A DNA stretch of 64,000 nucleotides from Centropus unirufus (Eukaryota; Chordata; Aves; Cuculiformes; Centropidae): assembly GCA_013397695.1 (NCBI GenBank), contig VYZI01000261.1:507240-571239 (forward strand), read 5' to 3'. The notes beneath the pieces were generated by a model. That model did no database searches. It was not told the origin of the DNA and worked only from the letters and a program-made list of their open reading frames with translations. The position numbers were made by a program, and so were the translations under genes. Position 1 is the first letter of the stretch; every line of letters starts with the position of its first letter. This document shows positions 44,766 through 55,813 of this stretch, piece after piece.

Positions 44766-47700
44766 TTGCTAGATTTTATGCTTTTCCAATTAGTGTAGTC
44801 CATAGTGTCCACAGTCATAGAGCAGTCCCCTGTAGTTCTAGACGCCCCGTAAGCTCTGCAGTCCCTGCAAAATGAATGTACAATCTGAGTATATAGCAAA
44901 GACAAGATTTTTTCAGAGGCAGCTGGGAAGAACAGGCAACAAGGGTGGTGTGAGCAGAGATATCTGGGCATGCATTCCCCAGCTAGTTTCAAGTTTTCTG
45001 TAGGTATGCAGAACTTACAGCTATGGTTTTCTTCAGCACTCAGTAAGGTAGTTATGGATCAGGAAAATCCAGAGAATTTTTATTTCCATTGGAAAATAGG
45101 ATTGATTTAATTTATTTTCCCCCACAAAATCCTGAAATAATGGTATGATTTTTCTTCAAAAGTAAGTTGTGGAAACTCCTGGAGAGGATAACTGATTCCT
45201 TGCACCTTTACTTTTGATAGGCCATGACCTTATGTGAAGTGTATCTGGCATTGTGTATCACACGTAGGAAACTCTTGCTGTACAACTTTCCATCTTCAAA
45301 AACAAGAAGATAAAAAATTGGGGCTGCAGGGATGTAACCTATCTACTGATCTCTCCAGCTGACACTAATGAGTCCACAGGGAATGTGTACAACTCTACAA
45401 AGAGCTATATTTTTGCTGCAAATCTTTCTCTCCAGCTCAAACCTTCCAGTAGTCACCAAATTTATTTTCAAGTCATTTCCTGAAGATTTTTTTTTTTCTG
45501 AAAAGGCAACTTTCCATCATAGACATAGCAAAGAGTTATTTGTGGATGACACCCTTTTGCTCTTTTTGAAAGTGTGTAAAACTATAGTGGAACACAGGGT
45601 GCTGAGCACTTGAAAATCTGGCCCCAACTATTTTGCTGTAGGTCACATAACAAGACTCAGTCACTTGCTGTAATTTTGAGACAAAAGATAAACGAATAGA
45701 GACAGTTCATTGCTTAAGTTTCAGAAAGCTGGGACAGATCAAACATCACAGCATGACAGGACACATTTGGAGAGAGAAAGAACACGGAACATTTCTAAAT
45801 CTTCAGTTTCTATTCTAATGTCATGTAGAAAACACTAACGAGAAATTCAGTGAAGCAAGATTTCCCTCATTTCAGGTAAAAAAAAAAAAAAAGTCTGCAG
45901 TCTTGCAAAGGTATTTTAGTGTTTCCTTTCTTTTTCAGTTCATTCATTCTTCCCTTTTGTCCAGACTTAGGGGAATTTTTTCCCATCTTTCATGTTAGGT
46001 AGTTTCCATGATGCCCACAAAGTTAAAATTATGTTTGCTAATTAATAATTTGTAAAGAAGAAATATTGAAAAGTAAATACCACTGACTATGAATTAAAGC
46101 AAAAAAAACCAAAACAAAAACCAAACCAACTCTTCAATAGCAGAGTAACAAAGAAAATATATAATCATGGGCTAATTTTTTTTTCATGAAAGATTTTAAA
46201 TTAGTAAATAACATTTCCCTTCTATCTAAAAGCTTTTTTACCGAATCAGACAAAGGTCACCCAGAGAGGATTAAACTCATATTTACATAGTGTAAAATCA
46301 GGCAGTTTATACTTAAGTCAAACTCTCACAGTATAATGCTCAGTAATTCTCTACTCCTCAAATGTAAAGTGGGTATAATTAAGGATGTAAGTAAAATCTT
46401 CTCCATTTCTTCATCCGTTTGCTCATGAATAAAGGAAAAGGTAAATAAATCTGAAGTAAAATTTATTTATATAAAATAAATAAATCCATTGCTATAATAT
46501 CGAATCTCAGCTGTATACTGCATTCATAATTGCTATCTTATAAAATAGTATTATTAAATCCTTGTATTTTTATTAATTTGTAATGCAGCAGTTAGTGTGG
46601 GTTTTGTCTTCTATATTATTGACATATTGAATAATTTGCACACACACAAGTACTGATTGTCATTTGAGATGATCTGAGTTATGCTCAGATTCTCACATCA
46701 CACTCATTGCTGTGCTCCGTGTATGCTTTCTTGGAACTACATGGCATCTTTATATCTGAGGTGGATTTTTCCTATCTCGTAAAAAAATTAAAGACACAAA
46801 ATAGGTGGCAGAGGAAGTAAGCTTTTGTCTAACCACATCCAAGATTTTGCATCACTGTCTGACTATCTGCTGGTGAATAGCTGACAGAATTGAGGCCTCT
46901 CTTCCTATCTCTGCACCTCAAGAGTTGCTTGGAAAAGGATTTTAACAGAGAAGGGATTCTCTGTCAACAACGGATGGAGCAAAGGGTAGATAAGTAGAAA
47001 GACTAATGGATATGCTCAAGGCATCTTTTCTTCGTATTGTATTATTTCTTTTGAGAAATATTTCATTATAAACAGTTACACTATAAAACAGAGAAGATTT
47101 ATAATTATAATAAAGTGCGGAAGTCCAAACCAATGAACTCTGTTGAATGCATCCAGGAAGAATTGAAAACTTCCTCTGAACTTGAATAATTGTTTCCAAT
47201 ACAGAGGGCAAAAATCACAGAAAAATAAGAAAAGAAATGAAGGAAACTAGAAATCTTTTTACTAGGGAAAAAATAAAACCCACAAGTATTTTTACATTAT
47301 ATTTTCTGCGGTATGAAAGATAGAAGAATTTGATCTTTTTTCAAAGTGTTCCTTGAGAGATGGGACACAAGTAGATGATATAGATCATCTGCTTAGTTTC
47401 CAGCAAAAAATACTGTGTAAAACTCTGACGTTAGGTAAAACACCTATTAAGAGAGAGGAAATGAACTAGTACACAACCTCCTTCACCTTGAGACAACAAA
47501 GCAAGGCGCGACTAGTATGGTCAAACATCAAAAGGTCAGTACACCTTCAGTTTAGCTCTTACCACAAGGACGATATTAGCATTTGAAATAGTGCATAAAA
47601 AATACTGCAGAAAGAAAGGTTTAGCTTAATATCACCAGGATTCTGTTTTGTTGTTTTTGGTTTTTTGGGGGGTTTTTGTGTGTTTTCAGTCAGTTATCTA

Positions 47701-50700
47701 TTTATTTATTTATTTACTTACTTACTTATTTATTTATACATTTGTTTATCTATTTAGTTGGTTGTTTATTTATTTATTTATTTATTGTGTTTGCATGTGG
47801 TATTTTGTCTTTTTTGTGAACTTTTGTAGAGTGTTTTACTATTTGTTTTTGTTGTGTTTTGTTTTTTGTTGTTTGCCTTCTGGTTGTCATATGATGTTGC
47901 TGAAGGCTACTGAAGAGCATCCTCTGCCTTTTCAATGTCATGGATAGACCTAATGGTTTGACGCTGGTGTGATTTTTACACAGAATTGCTCTGAAATTCT
48001 GAAACTGAGTGAGCAGAAGAAATGGAACCAACCACATTGTTTATAGCATTGTATATGAAGATATATTATGTACACAGACCCTGGTGCAGTATTTTCTCAT
48101 CTAAAATTTTTGCAGTATTATTTATTCTTCCTTTAGGATCTTTTGGGGCTTTAACAGCTCAGCTGTTATCTTTTCAGATGTGGCACATTAATTCTTCTGT
48201 AGAAATTCATGCACAGTCAGCTCTCCCATGCTAATGACCTGAGAGTTATAATGGTTAATTCCCACTGAGAAGGATGTGTATTGTTTTAACTGGTGTTTGA
48301 TTTATTGAAATCTTTCTGAGCATTTCTGCATTTTCATTTTTTATAGAATCTGAAAAAAAAAAAGCACTTCAGAGTCATCCAAGATGATGGTCCATTTCTG
48401 GTCAATGTGAAAATATGGACTTTCCTGGAAGGGGCTAATGAGAGGTTGAAAAAGGAATAAAAAAAAAAAGAAAAAAAATACCATACCTGTCTACTGCATA
48501 CTGGAACAAGGAATATCCAAAGAAATTATCAGTAAACACATGAAAAACTAGAAAAAACAATGTCTTTTTCTTACACCACATGTTTTAATGGCAGAACTTA
48601 CTAGGTCTGGGTACTGGGGGTTGTGAAAGAACATAAATCAACAAAACCAACCAAATGAGTAAAGGACATACATATATCTAATGCTATAAAAGACTGAGTC
48701 AGCTTCCAGTTCAAGATATCTCTAAGCTACTGCTTACTAGAAACTATGAGGGTTATGACTAAATCTTTTCCTTACCTTTATATTCACTATAAAACATCAG
48801 CTAACATGTCATCAGACTAAGTGGATCCTTGATCCCATACACTTACATTCTTGTGATGCTGCTTACTTAATATGTCAAAGAAAGAATCTAGAGAGACAAA
48901 TACAAGATAAATGTAAAAAAAAATAAAGACATTATTACATTAAGAAATAATTTAGCACTCATAGTTCACTGACATCAGGTATGGGGTTTCTGTCATTCTG
49001 ATTCAAATTCCATTCCTTAAGCTATGTTGAAACATTATTTTTCATTTTTGTTCTTCCATGTATACTGTTGCTATCCATTTCTAAAACATTTCAGGTTCTA
49101 CATGTGGACTTTGCCATAGATCATCTGGGAAGGAAAAATATTTGATCTTGTACGTAGCTTGCAAATAATATCCTTTGTTAAATTAATGTGTTAAATTAAT
49201 GAATGCAGAGGCTGTCATCCTCGACTACCATATTTTTAAATGAATATCACAGGTGACCCTTGCAGAACAGAACGTAAACAATCAGAATAATGCAGAGCTT
49301 CCCGAAAAGTCAGATACTAAATAAAATACAAAGAATAGAGCGCCTTATGTTTTTTCTCTATATAAAAAAATTGTTTAAGTTTCTCATTGTTGTCAAAGCT
49401 TGGCTTTGTGAAAGCCAGGAAATTACTGGTCCAGTGAAGGAAGATACTGATGAAAAAGGTCCAGCTGCCTTTGTGAGTGACATATCAAGTTGTTTTCCTT
49501 TTGAAAAATATAGATTCAGATCTGACATTGTTTCTGCTTATAGTTTTGGATATCATAGTCATTTTTAGTTCAAACATGTAACATAACTATTCAATATATC
49601 TGTAACTTCTAAGCGTATCTACAGAGGATTTTAGTGGCAACTTCACTGACTTCAAAACTCTTCTCAGCATATAGTTTTTTCAGGTTGTCATATATTTAAG
49701 AGGATTCTCTGTTCGTTATTTCCTCTTCCCTGAACCTCTGCAGCTGTCAAAAAGACATGTCAGAAGCTAAGCTTTCTGCATGATACCGATTTTTGGTGGA
49801 CAAGCTTTCAGCCAAAAGAGTCTATTTAAGGTAGAAATATATTTAGCTAAAATCTGTCTGCATTACTGTTGGATATAAGCAAAATAAACTACAGAGTAGG
49901 GCTTTCATTGTGTGTGATTTTATTGTTTTTTACTAATTCAATTTACAAATCAGTTTACTCTTTAAATCTTACTGATTAAAAAAGAAATTGCTAAGAAAAA
50001 TTAAACAAATAGTACATAGCAAGATTGTTTCCTCAGGGGATATTGCTTATAGCAAGGAAGCAAAGGAATCCTATGTACAGTTCAGGCCAAATAAACATAA
50101 GATAAATCCTGCCCTTCTCAAAGTTATTATCTCTTCTTCGTTACACCAGTGCAGCCAACTTCATTTGTTTTTTATGAACCACCAGGAGAGAAAGAAGCCA
50201 GAACTGAAATTATCTTTTTGTTGACTATGAGCTAGAAACTGTAGTTTCTTTTCTGTATTTCCCCTGCCACAATATCTGAAGTTGTGATAGAGCAGGTCAA
50301 AAAGAACCCCCAAAACTCAAAGCAACTAATGAACCAATAAAAAGAACTAAAAAAGGAGATTTTTTTTTTAACAAAAAGGACCTTTTCAGACTAGCTCAAA
50401 TGATTCAAGAGTAAGCAAATGTTTTTCAGTCAAAAATTTTAAAAAAGATGAATTTATAAGAACAGCTTCATTCCACAAGTGTGTTTCGATTCCTCTACAG
50501 TGTTTCTAATTTTCTGGCAAGGCACCCCACTAACATTAGGATGGCAAAGGGTGGAGATGAACTACATTCCGGAAGTATTACTAATTTATTCAGTGTAATA
50601 TTGAAAATGAATAAACACCTCCCAAAACCAAACAAAACCAACCAAACCATCAAAAGACTCACTCTCAATACCCAGAACCAAAACTTGCACCGAAGAAGCA

Positions 50701-52145
50701 TCTAACTGGGCAGGATCAAACATTGTAAGGACTTAAATGTTATCCTGCCTAGGAGCATCAGTCAGACGGTTTTCAGCTAGCATGACTATTTTGAAACACT
50801 GCAATGCATGAAGAAAATCAACTTTTCACCTACATCTGCCCAGACATAAACATCTTCACTTGAAAAGTCAGGTTTTGGCTCTTGCTGTATTAGGATATGC
50901 TCAAAATAGCAGGAAGCAGGAGTTTTAAGCAGAATATTCTGATGCTGGTCAGGAGCTCACTTGGATCCTACTTAAAGTTGTGACAGACTAAATCTTTCTG
51001 GTTTTTCAAGACTCTTTATGCTCCAGATTTGTAGTACTGAAATTTGTCCAGAATCCACACTACTCCCACAGCTGGAAACATGAGTCTGGTGTAAAATCTT
51101 TACCTGCATAATCATCTGCAAGCCACAGGGTCATCTTTAGTGAGTCTTTTTCTCTTTAATGTCTCCCTTACACTTCAAATAGGGGGTTAAGTATAACTTG
51201 GTATAATTCCAAATCAGTCTTATTCTTTCTTATATTAAAGAAATATCTAAATTAGAAAAGATAATTATTTATCAGAAGGATCATTAGGTCTAGGAAGAAC
51301 ACACTGCACCCTTGTAATGACAAAACAGGTAGCGCTGCTTTAATCATTTTAAGATATAAGAAAATTTCCATTGTGAACATTTGATAAAATATCTTATTGA
51401 AATTTCAAGTTTGTTAAAGGAGTCTCTTTCAGGTTGAGAGGAGCACAAACTGTGTCCCTGTTTAACTAGAATCAGACATTATGAGCATTATGATCTAACT
51501 TGACTTTCTCATGTACTACTTTTACTGAAGGACTGGATGTATTGGTATATAGATGTATAAACTAATTTAAATCTACTTTTATTAAAATAAAAATAAATAA
51601 AAAAACTTGAAAAAATAATAGCAAGGGAGACAGAAAATTCTCCAATTTAGATGTATGAAAAGCTTGCACTTACTGGAAAAAAATACTTTAGAAAAAATCA
51701 GCTGTGGAGGCTGAATACAGAGCAAATGAACAGAGTTCTTTGATTTGTAATGAAATCCTTCTGGCTCTAAACACTAAAGAGTAAAAATTCACCAATACTT
51801 CAAAGAGTGTCTTCAGAGCTAGGTATGCATATGTTTAGTAGCTGAAAAGTAAATATTTTTAAAGACATTTTCTCTAAATGTGTAGCCTGAATTTGTTAGG
51901 ATATTTACTTTGATTTTAATCTGTTGAATGGCTTTTTAATACCTAATAAGGACAATGGTAACCTGAGATGGTTGCTAAGATTTCAGATGTTGAGATCTTT
52001 TAAAAACCATATGCTTAATTTTTTTGGATATAGGAGATATCGATTTTGAAACTGGAGAAGTGACCTAGAATGATCAGAAATTATATAACACAGTTTACTC
52101 CTTAAATGTAGATTGAATGTCTGTGCTATGGATTTTTACATGGAG
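44766..52145. other. Unique non-coding stretch with low-complexity tracts
   Basis: No gene is recognised in about 7.4 kb. Small features: A15 at 45878-45892, an A/C-rich tract at 46100-46130, a 10-bp hairpin at 46461-46485, the T-rich tract at 47641-47880 (separate entry), A11 at 48353-48363, an A-rich tract at 48448-48480, a perfect 13-bp tandem duplication at 49176-49201, and a CCAAAACCAAA-type tract at 50620-50649. A phrase at 50101-50165 (GTTACACCAGTGCAGCC) resembles the ancient repeat scraps near 41.4 kb. Confidence 0.55.
47641..47880 (+). repeat. T-rich low-complexity tract with TTTA microsatellite
   Basis: About 240 bases are strongly T-rich and poor in C and A on the plus strand. The core at 47698-47786 is an interrupted TTTA tetranucleotide array with TTAC and TTTG variants. 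It is flanked by G/T-rich runs such as GGTTTTTTGGGGGG and by TTGTTTTTTG-type repeats. An open frame runs through it only because T-rich sequence lacks stop codons. It is simple sequence and not a gene. Confidence 0.9.
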
Positions 52146-52815
52146 AAGAGCTTGACTTAGAGGTGCTGATTGATAAGAAGCTCAACATGAGCTTCCAATG
52201 TGCTCTTGCAGCCCAGATAGCCAAGCATATCCTGGGCTGCATCAAAAGTGGTCAGCAGATCAGGGAATGCGATTCTCCCCTTCTCTTCTGCTCTCATGAG
52301 AATCCACCTGGAGTATTGTGTCCAGTTCTGGAATTGCCAACATAAAAGGAATATGGAGCTGTTGGAATGGGTCCAGAGGAGGGCTACAAAAATGACCAGA
52401 AGGCACCTTTGTTATGGGGACAGGCTGAGAGAGTTGGGGCTGTTCAGCCTGAAGGAAAGAGGGCTCCAGGGCCATGTTATAGCAGCCTTCCAGTATCTAA
52501 AGGGGCCTACAAGAAAGCTGGGGATGGACTCTTTACAAGGACATGTAGTGATAGGACAAGGGGGAGTGGCTTTAAATTGGAAGGGAGAAGATTTAGATTA
52601 GACATTAAGAAGAAATTCTTCATGCTGAGGGTGGTGAGGCGCTGGAATATATTGCCCAGGGAAGTTGTTCCCTCTCTGGAAGTGTTCAAGGGTAGGTTGG
52701 ATGAGGCCTTGAGCAGCCCGGTCTAGTGAGGGTTGTCCCTCTCCTTGTCAGGGGATTGGAACCAGATGATGTTTAAGGTCCTTTCCAATTCAAACCACTA
52801 TATTATTCTATGATG
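52146..52815 (+). mobile_element. CR1 LINE, 5'-truncated, type A tail
   Basis: About 0.67 kb of CR1 in plus orientation. Landmarks are GAAGCTCAACATGAGCTTCC, ATCCTGGGCTGCATCAAAAG, GGAGTATTGTGTCCAGTTCT, GGGTCCAGAGGAGGGC, GACAGGCTGAGAGAGTTGGG, GTTCAGCCTGAAGGAAAG, AGTGATAGGACAAGGGGGAG, and the end GTTTAAGGTCCTTTCCAA with TATTATTCTATGATG. The ORF2 C-terminal frame is broken by a frameshift near 52505-52515. After it the second frame reads through RRFRLDIKKKFF, RVVRRWNILPREVV and SLEVFKGRLDEAL to a TAG at about 52724-52726, which is close to the expected family end. It is non-functional through truncation and frameshift, and shares its subfamily with the 11.6 kb copy. Confidence 0.95.
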
Positions 52816-52873
52816 CAACAGTATTGCAATGTGTGGAAAAACAAGTGAAGACCTGAGAACCACTAGAAACAAA

Positions 52874-52993
52874 TGTAGAATCAGACTTACAGAATATCTG
52901 GAGCTGGAAGGAACCCAGAAGGATCACAGTCCAAATCCCTGTTTCACACAAGACTACCTAAAACTAACTCACACAATTTATAGTGTTGTTCAG
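52874..52993 (-). mobile_element. CR1 LINE 3' fragment, type C, minus strand
   Basis: About 120 bases carry AGAATCAGACTTACAGAATA, TCTGGAGCTGGAAGGAACCC, AGGATCACAGTCC and CACACAAGACTACCTAAAAC. They match the complement of the same CR1 tail subfamily as the 33.55 kb piece. It lies only about 60 bp beyond the plus-strand CR1 end at 52815, so the two copies point towards each other tail to tail. It has no coding content. Confidence 0.7.
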
Positions 52994-55084
52994 AAGGTCT
53001 TTCTTTCCCTGTCTTACAGGGTTTGAATCATGATACAGATAAAGTGTGTTTCAGTAAGTGTCTGTATCAAGGCTGAGAAATCCTGTGGATAGATTCAGGC
53101 CCCTCCGGGTAATCCAGTGGGAGCTGACTACATTTTCATTCACAATATGAAGAATTCATCTTCAAGAAGGTTGTATGTTTGCTGAGAAAAATGGGAGTAG
53201 AGAGAGAAGTACTGCTTATGTTTATGCACGTTTCTGCTTTCAGTAATTCACAGCTACAGAAGCCTATAAGAGGGAAGAGTATAAAGAAATGAAACTAATA
53301 AAATTGGTTGGAGGAAAAGGCAAAAACATTGAGATGCATACAGGAAAAATCAAACAAATGAAGCAGATATGTAAAAGTAAAAAAAAAATCTGGGTGAGAG
53401 AAAATCTAATGCCTGCAAGCGAACGAGAGAAAGCAAATGTGATTACCCAAAAGAATAAAAGTGGAAGAATCATGCTGTGAGTCAGGAAGGCATAAAAAAG
53501 GCTAGATAAAGACCCACCTGCAGAGACAACCACACACGCATCACTGAGGGGAGGATATCGTACTTGAAGGCAGAGATTAAAAGCACCTCGAAGGTATGAG
53601 AAGAAAAGTTCTCTGCCTCTCTGTATAACAGAAAAACTGGGAAAAAAAGACCTGAAGAATGTTAATAAGATGATGGTGATGAAAATTCAGAAATACAGCC
53701 AGACTTAGAAAACATGTTTATATCATTTGACGCTAATATCAGGAAAATGTCTGTGAAAGTGATAGAGAGTACATGTACTATCCCATAAAATGCCTGCTTC
53801 ATGCTACTCACTGTCCCAGCTGGTGTATTTTTATCTAATTCCAGAGCTTGTTGTGGTGAGTACAGCTTCATATTTCTAATATACATTATACTACTGGGAA
53901 ATAAAGCAGCCATTGCTAAGATGCATAGCTGCAGATGGCACAAGTTTCAGTGCCATCCTTTAAACTGTTGTAAAAACATAGGGAACTAGCTGTTGTACAA
54001 ATAAATGCTAGCATAGAAGGTCTCTTGGGGCTCTGGGGATCAGAAGCAGCCTTTTAACCCTTGGGTAATACAGTTCAATACAAGTTCAAGCCAGTAATAG
54101 CAAAGGTGTCTCTCTTCTGAAAGCTCTGTGGCCTGCATGACTTCAATTGGTCGTTTCCACCCACATCCCTGTGGTCGTGTTGCCACAGTTAGGAAACATC
54201 AGTGTTGTAGTCCAGCTGTCACAGGAACATGTTATCTGTATGCTTTGGGAATAAAAGCTTTAGAGATTTATGAAAGGGGTTGTGGCAGTGGTGGCTGAGA
54301 CCTCAGGGCCAGATGCCAACATATCTGTAATTTAAATTCCACACACTGAAAAGGCATCAAACCGCTCTTGTAACTGAGGTCACAAAACACATGCAAAAGA
54401 GTCATCTGTTCCACCCTGAGGTGAGAATTCCTCACAGTGTACTTTATTACTGTCTAATGAAACAAGACCCACAGTTAATAAATAGAAGTGAAAGACACAT
54501 TATAATATTAACCAAAAATAAAGGACTTACTGCTTTTTTTCCTGAAATTTCCATGATTTGTGCAGTCTGACTGCGGTGTTTTTGCATCTATTTAAATGGT
54601 TGAATGGATAAGAATTCAATGTATTGAAGATGTACTGTTTTTATTTATGCGTATATGACTTCTACTCCAGATATTTTAACCCCAAGGAAATTTTACTTTA
54701 AATAAGAAACACGCCAGGAGACACTTAGTGCAATGCTGTCTGATGGGTGATGGCAAAGATTCACAGTGAACAAAGGAACTGTGACTCCTTTTGCAGACTG
54801 TTTATTGTATATACTTACTGTGACTTGGCAGATTTTGGCTTTTATATTATCCATTTTGTCTTCATAGTCTTCACTTCATCCTGCAAGTTAAGGTAAGAGC
54901 ATGCAAAAAAATCTTCTGTATTAAGCAGACTACTGGAAGAAGTTTTACAATACAAATCAAGTTTTACAATAGCTCTTTAAAGAGAGGATGAATTTTCTCA
55001 GTGCATAGGAAAAAGTTAATCTGGGAAAGCAGGGTACGAGCAAGAAAAGTTTCAAAGCCTGGCACTGAAACACCAAATTCTAGA
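52994..55084. other. Unique non-coding stretch
   Basis: No gene is recognised. Frames of up to about 93 codons around 53264-53989 overlap on both strands and have low-complexity hydrophobic or lysine-rich content without motifs. The base texture is AT-rich and unique-looking. Confidence 0.6.
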
Positions 55085-55813
55085 CTTCCACTGACTGCCA
55101 CTGGCCTGGACCGGTACACCCTCTCCTGGGTGGATAAATGGTTGGATGGAAAGCTGCATAGAGAAGGACCAGAGGGTGCTGGTTGGCAGTCAACTGAACA
55201 TGAGCCAGCAGTGTACCCAGGTGGCCAAGAAGGCCAACAGCGTCTTGGCCTGTATCAGAAACAGCGTGGCCAGCAGGTCCAGGGTGGTGATTCTGCCCCT
55301 GTACTTGGCACTGGTGAAGCTGCAACATGAATACTGTGTTCAGTTCTGGGCCCCTCACTACAAGGACATTGAGGAGCATGTCCAGAGAAGTGCAAAAAGC
55401 TGGTGAAAGGGCTGGAGAAAAGTCTTACGTAGAGTGCCTGAGGAAGCTGGGGTTGTTCAGCCTGGAGAAGAGGAGGCTGAGGGGAGATCTGATCACTGCC
55501 TACAACTGCCTGAAAGGAGGTTGTAGAGAGGTGGGTGCTGGTCTCTTCACCCAAGGACAGGTGATAGGACAAGGGGGAATGGCCTCAAGCTGTGCTGGGG
55601 GAAATTTAGATTGGGCAGTGGGAAAAAAATTTTTACTGAGAGGGTCATCAGGAGCCGGAATGGCTGCCCAGGGTACTGGTGGAATCATCACCTCTGAGTG
55701 AATTTAAAAGGCAGGTAAATGAGGTGCTTAGGGATATGCTTTAGTGTCAGACAGGTATGGTTGGACTTGATGATCTCGGAGGTCTTTTCCAAACTTGTGA
55801 TTCTATATGATTA
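55085..55813 (+). mobile_element. CR1 LINE with internal deletion, type B tail
   Basis: Plus-strand CR1. It opens with GGCCTGGACCGGTACACCC and TCCTGGGTGGATAAATGG, the ORF2 box LDRYTLSWVDKWLDG that sits between RT motif A and the catalytic YADD box. Directly after GTTGGATGG (about 55150) it jumps to AGAAGGACCAGAGGGTGCTG, which belongs several hundred bases further on in the family. The piece in between, which would hold the YADD box, is missing. The rest is collinear: GAACATGAGCCAGCAGTGTA, AGAAACAGCGTGGCCAGCAG, CTGGAGAAGAGGAGGCTGAG, AGGACAAGGGGGAATGGC, TGATGATCTCGGAGGTC, TTTTCCAAACTTGTG and ATTCTATATGAT. Short shared sequence (GGATGG next to AAAGCTGC in the parent) suggests a microhomology-mediated deletion. 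It has no functional coding. Confidence 0.93.

Noticed and set aside
47648..47947. A 99-codon frame rich in Phe, Tyr and Leu that looks like a membrane protein
   Set aside because: It is read through a T-rich simple repeat, where stop codons are rare, and the hydrophobic residues come from TTT and TTA units.
55080..55572. Overlapping minus-strand frames of 99 and 105 codons
   Set aside because: They are shadows of the plus-strand CR1 at 55085-55813.
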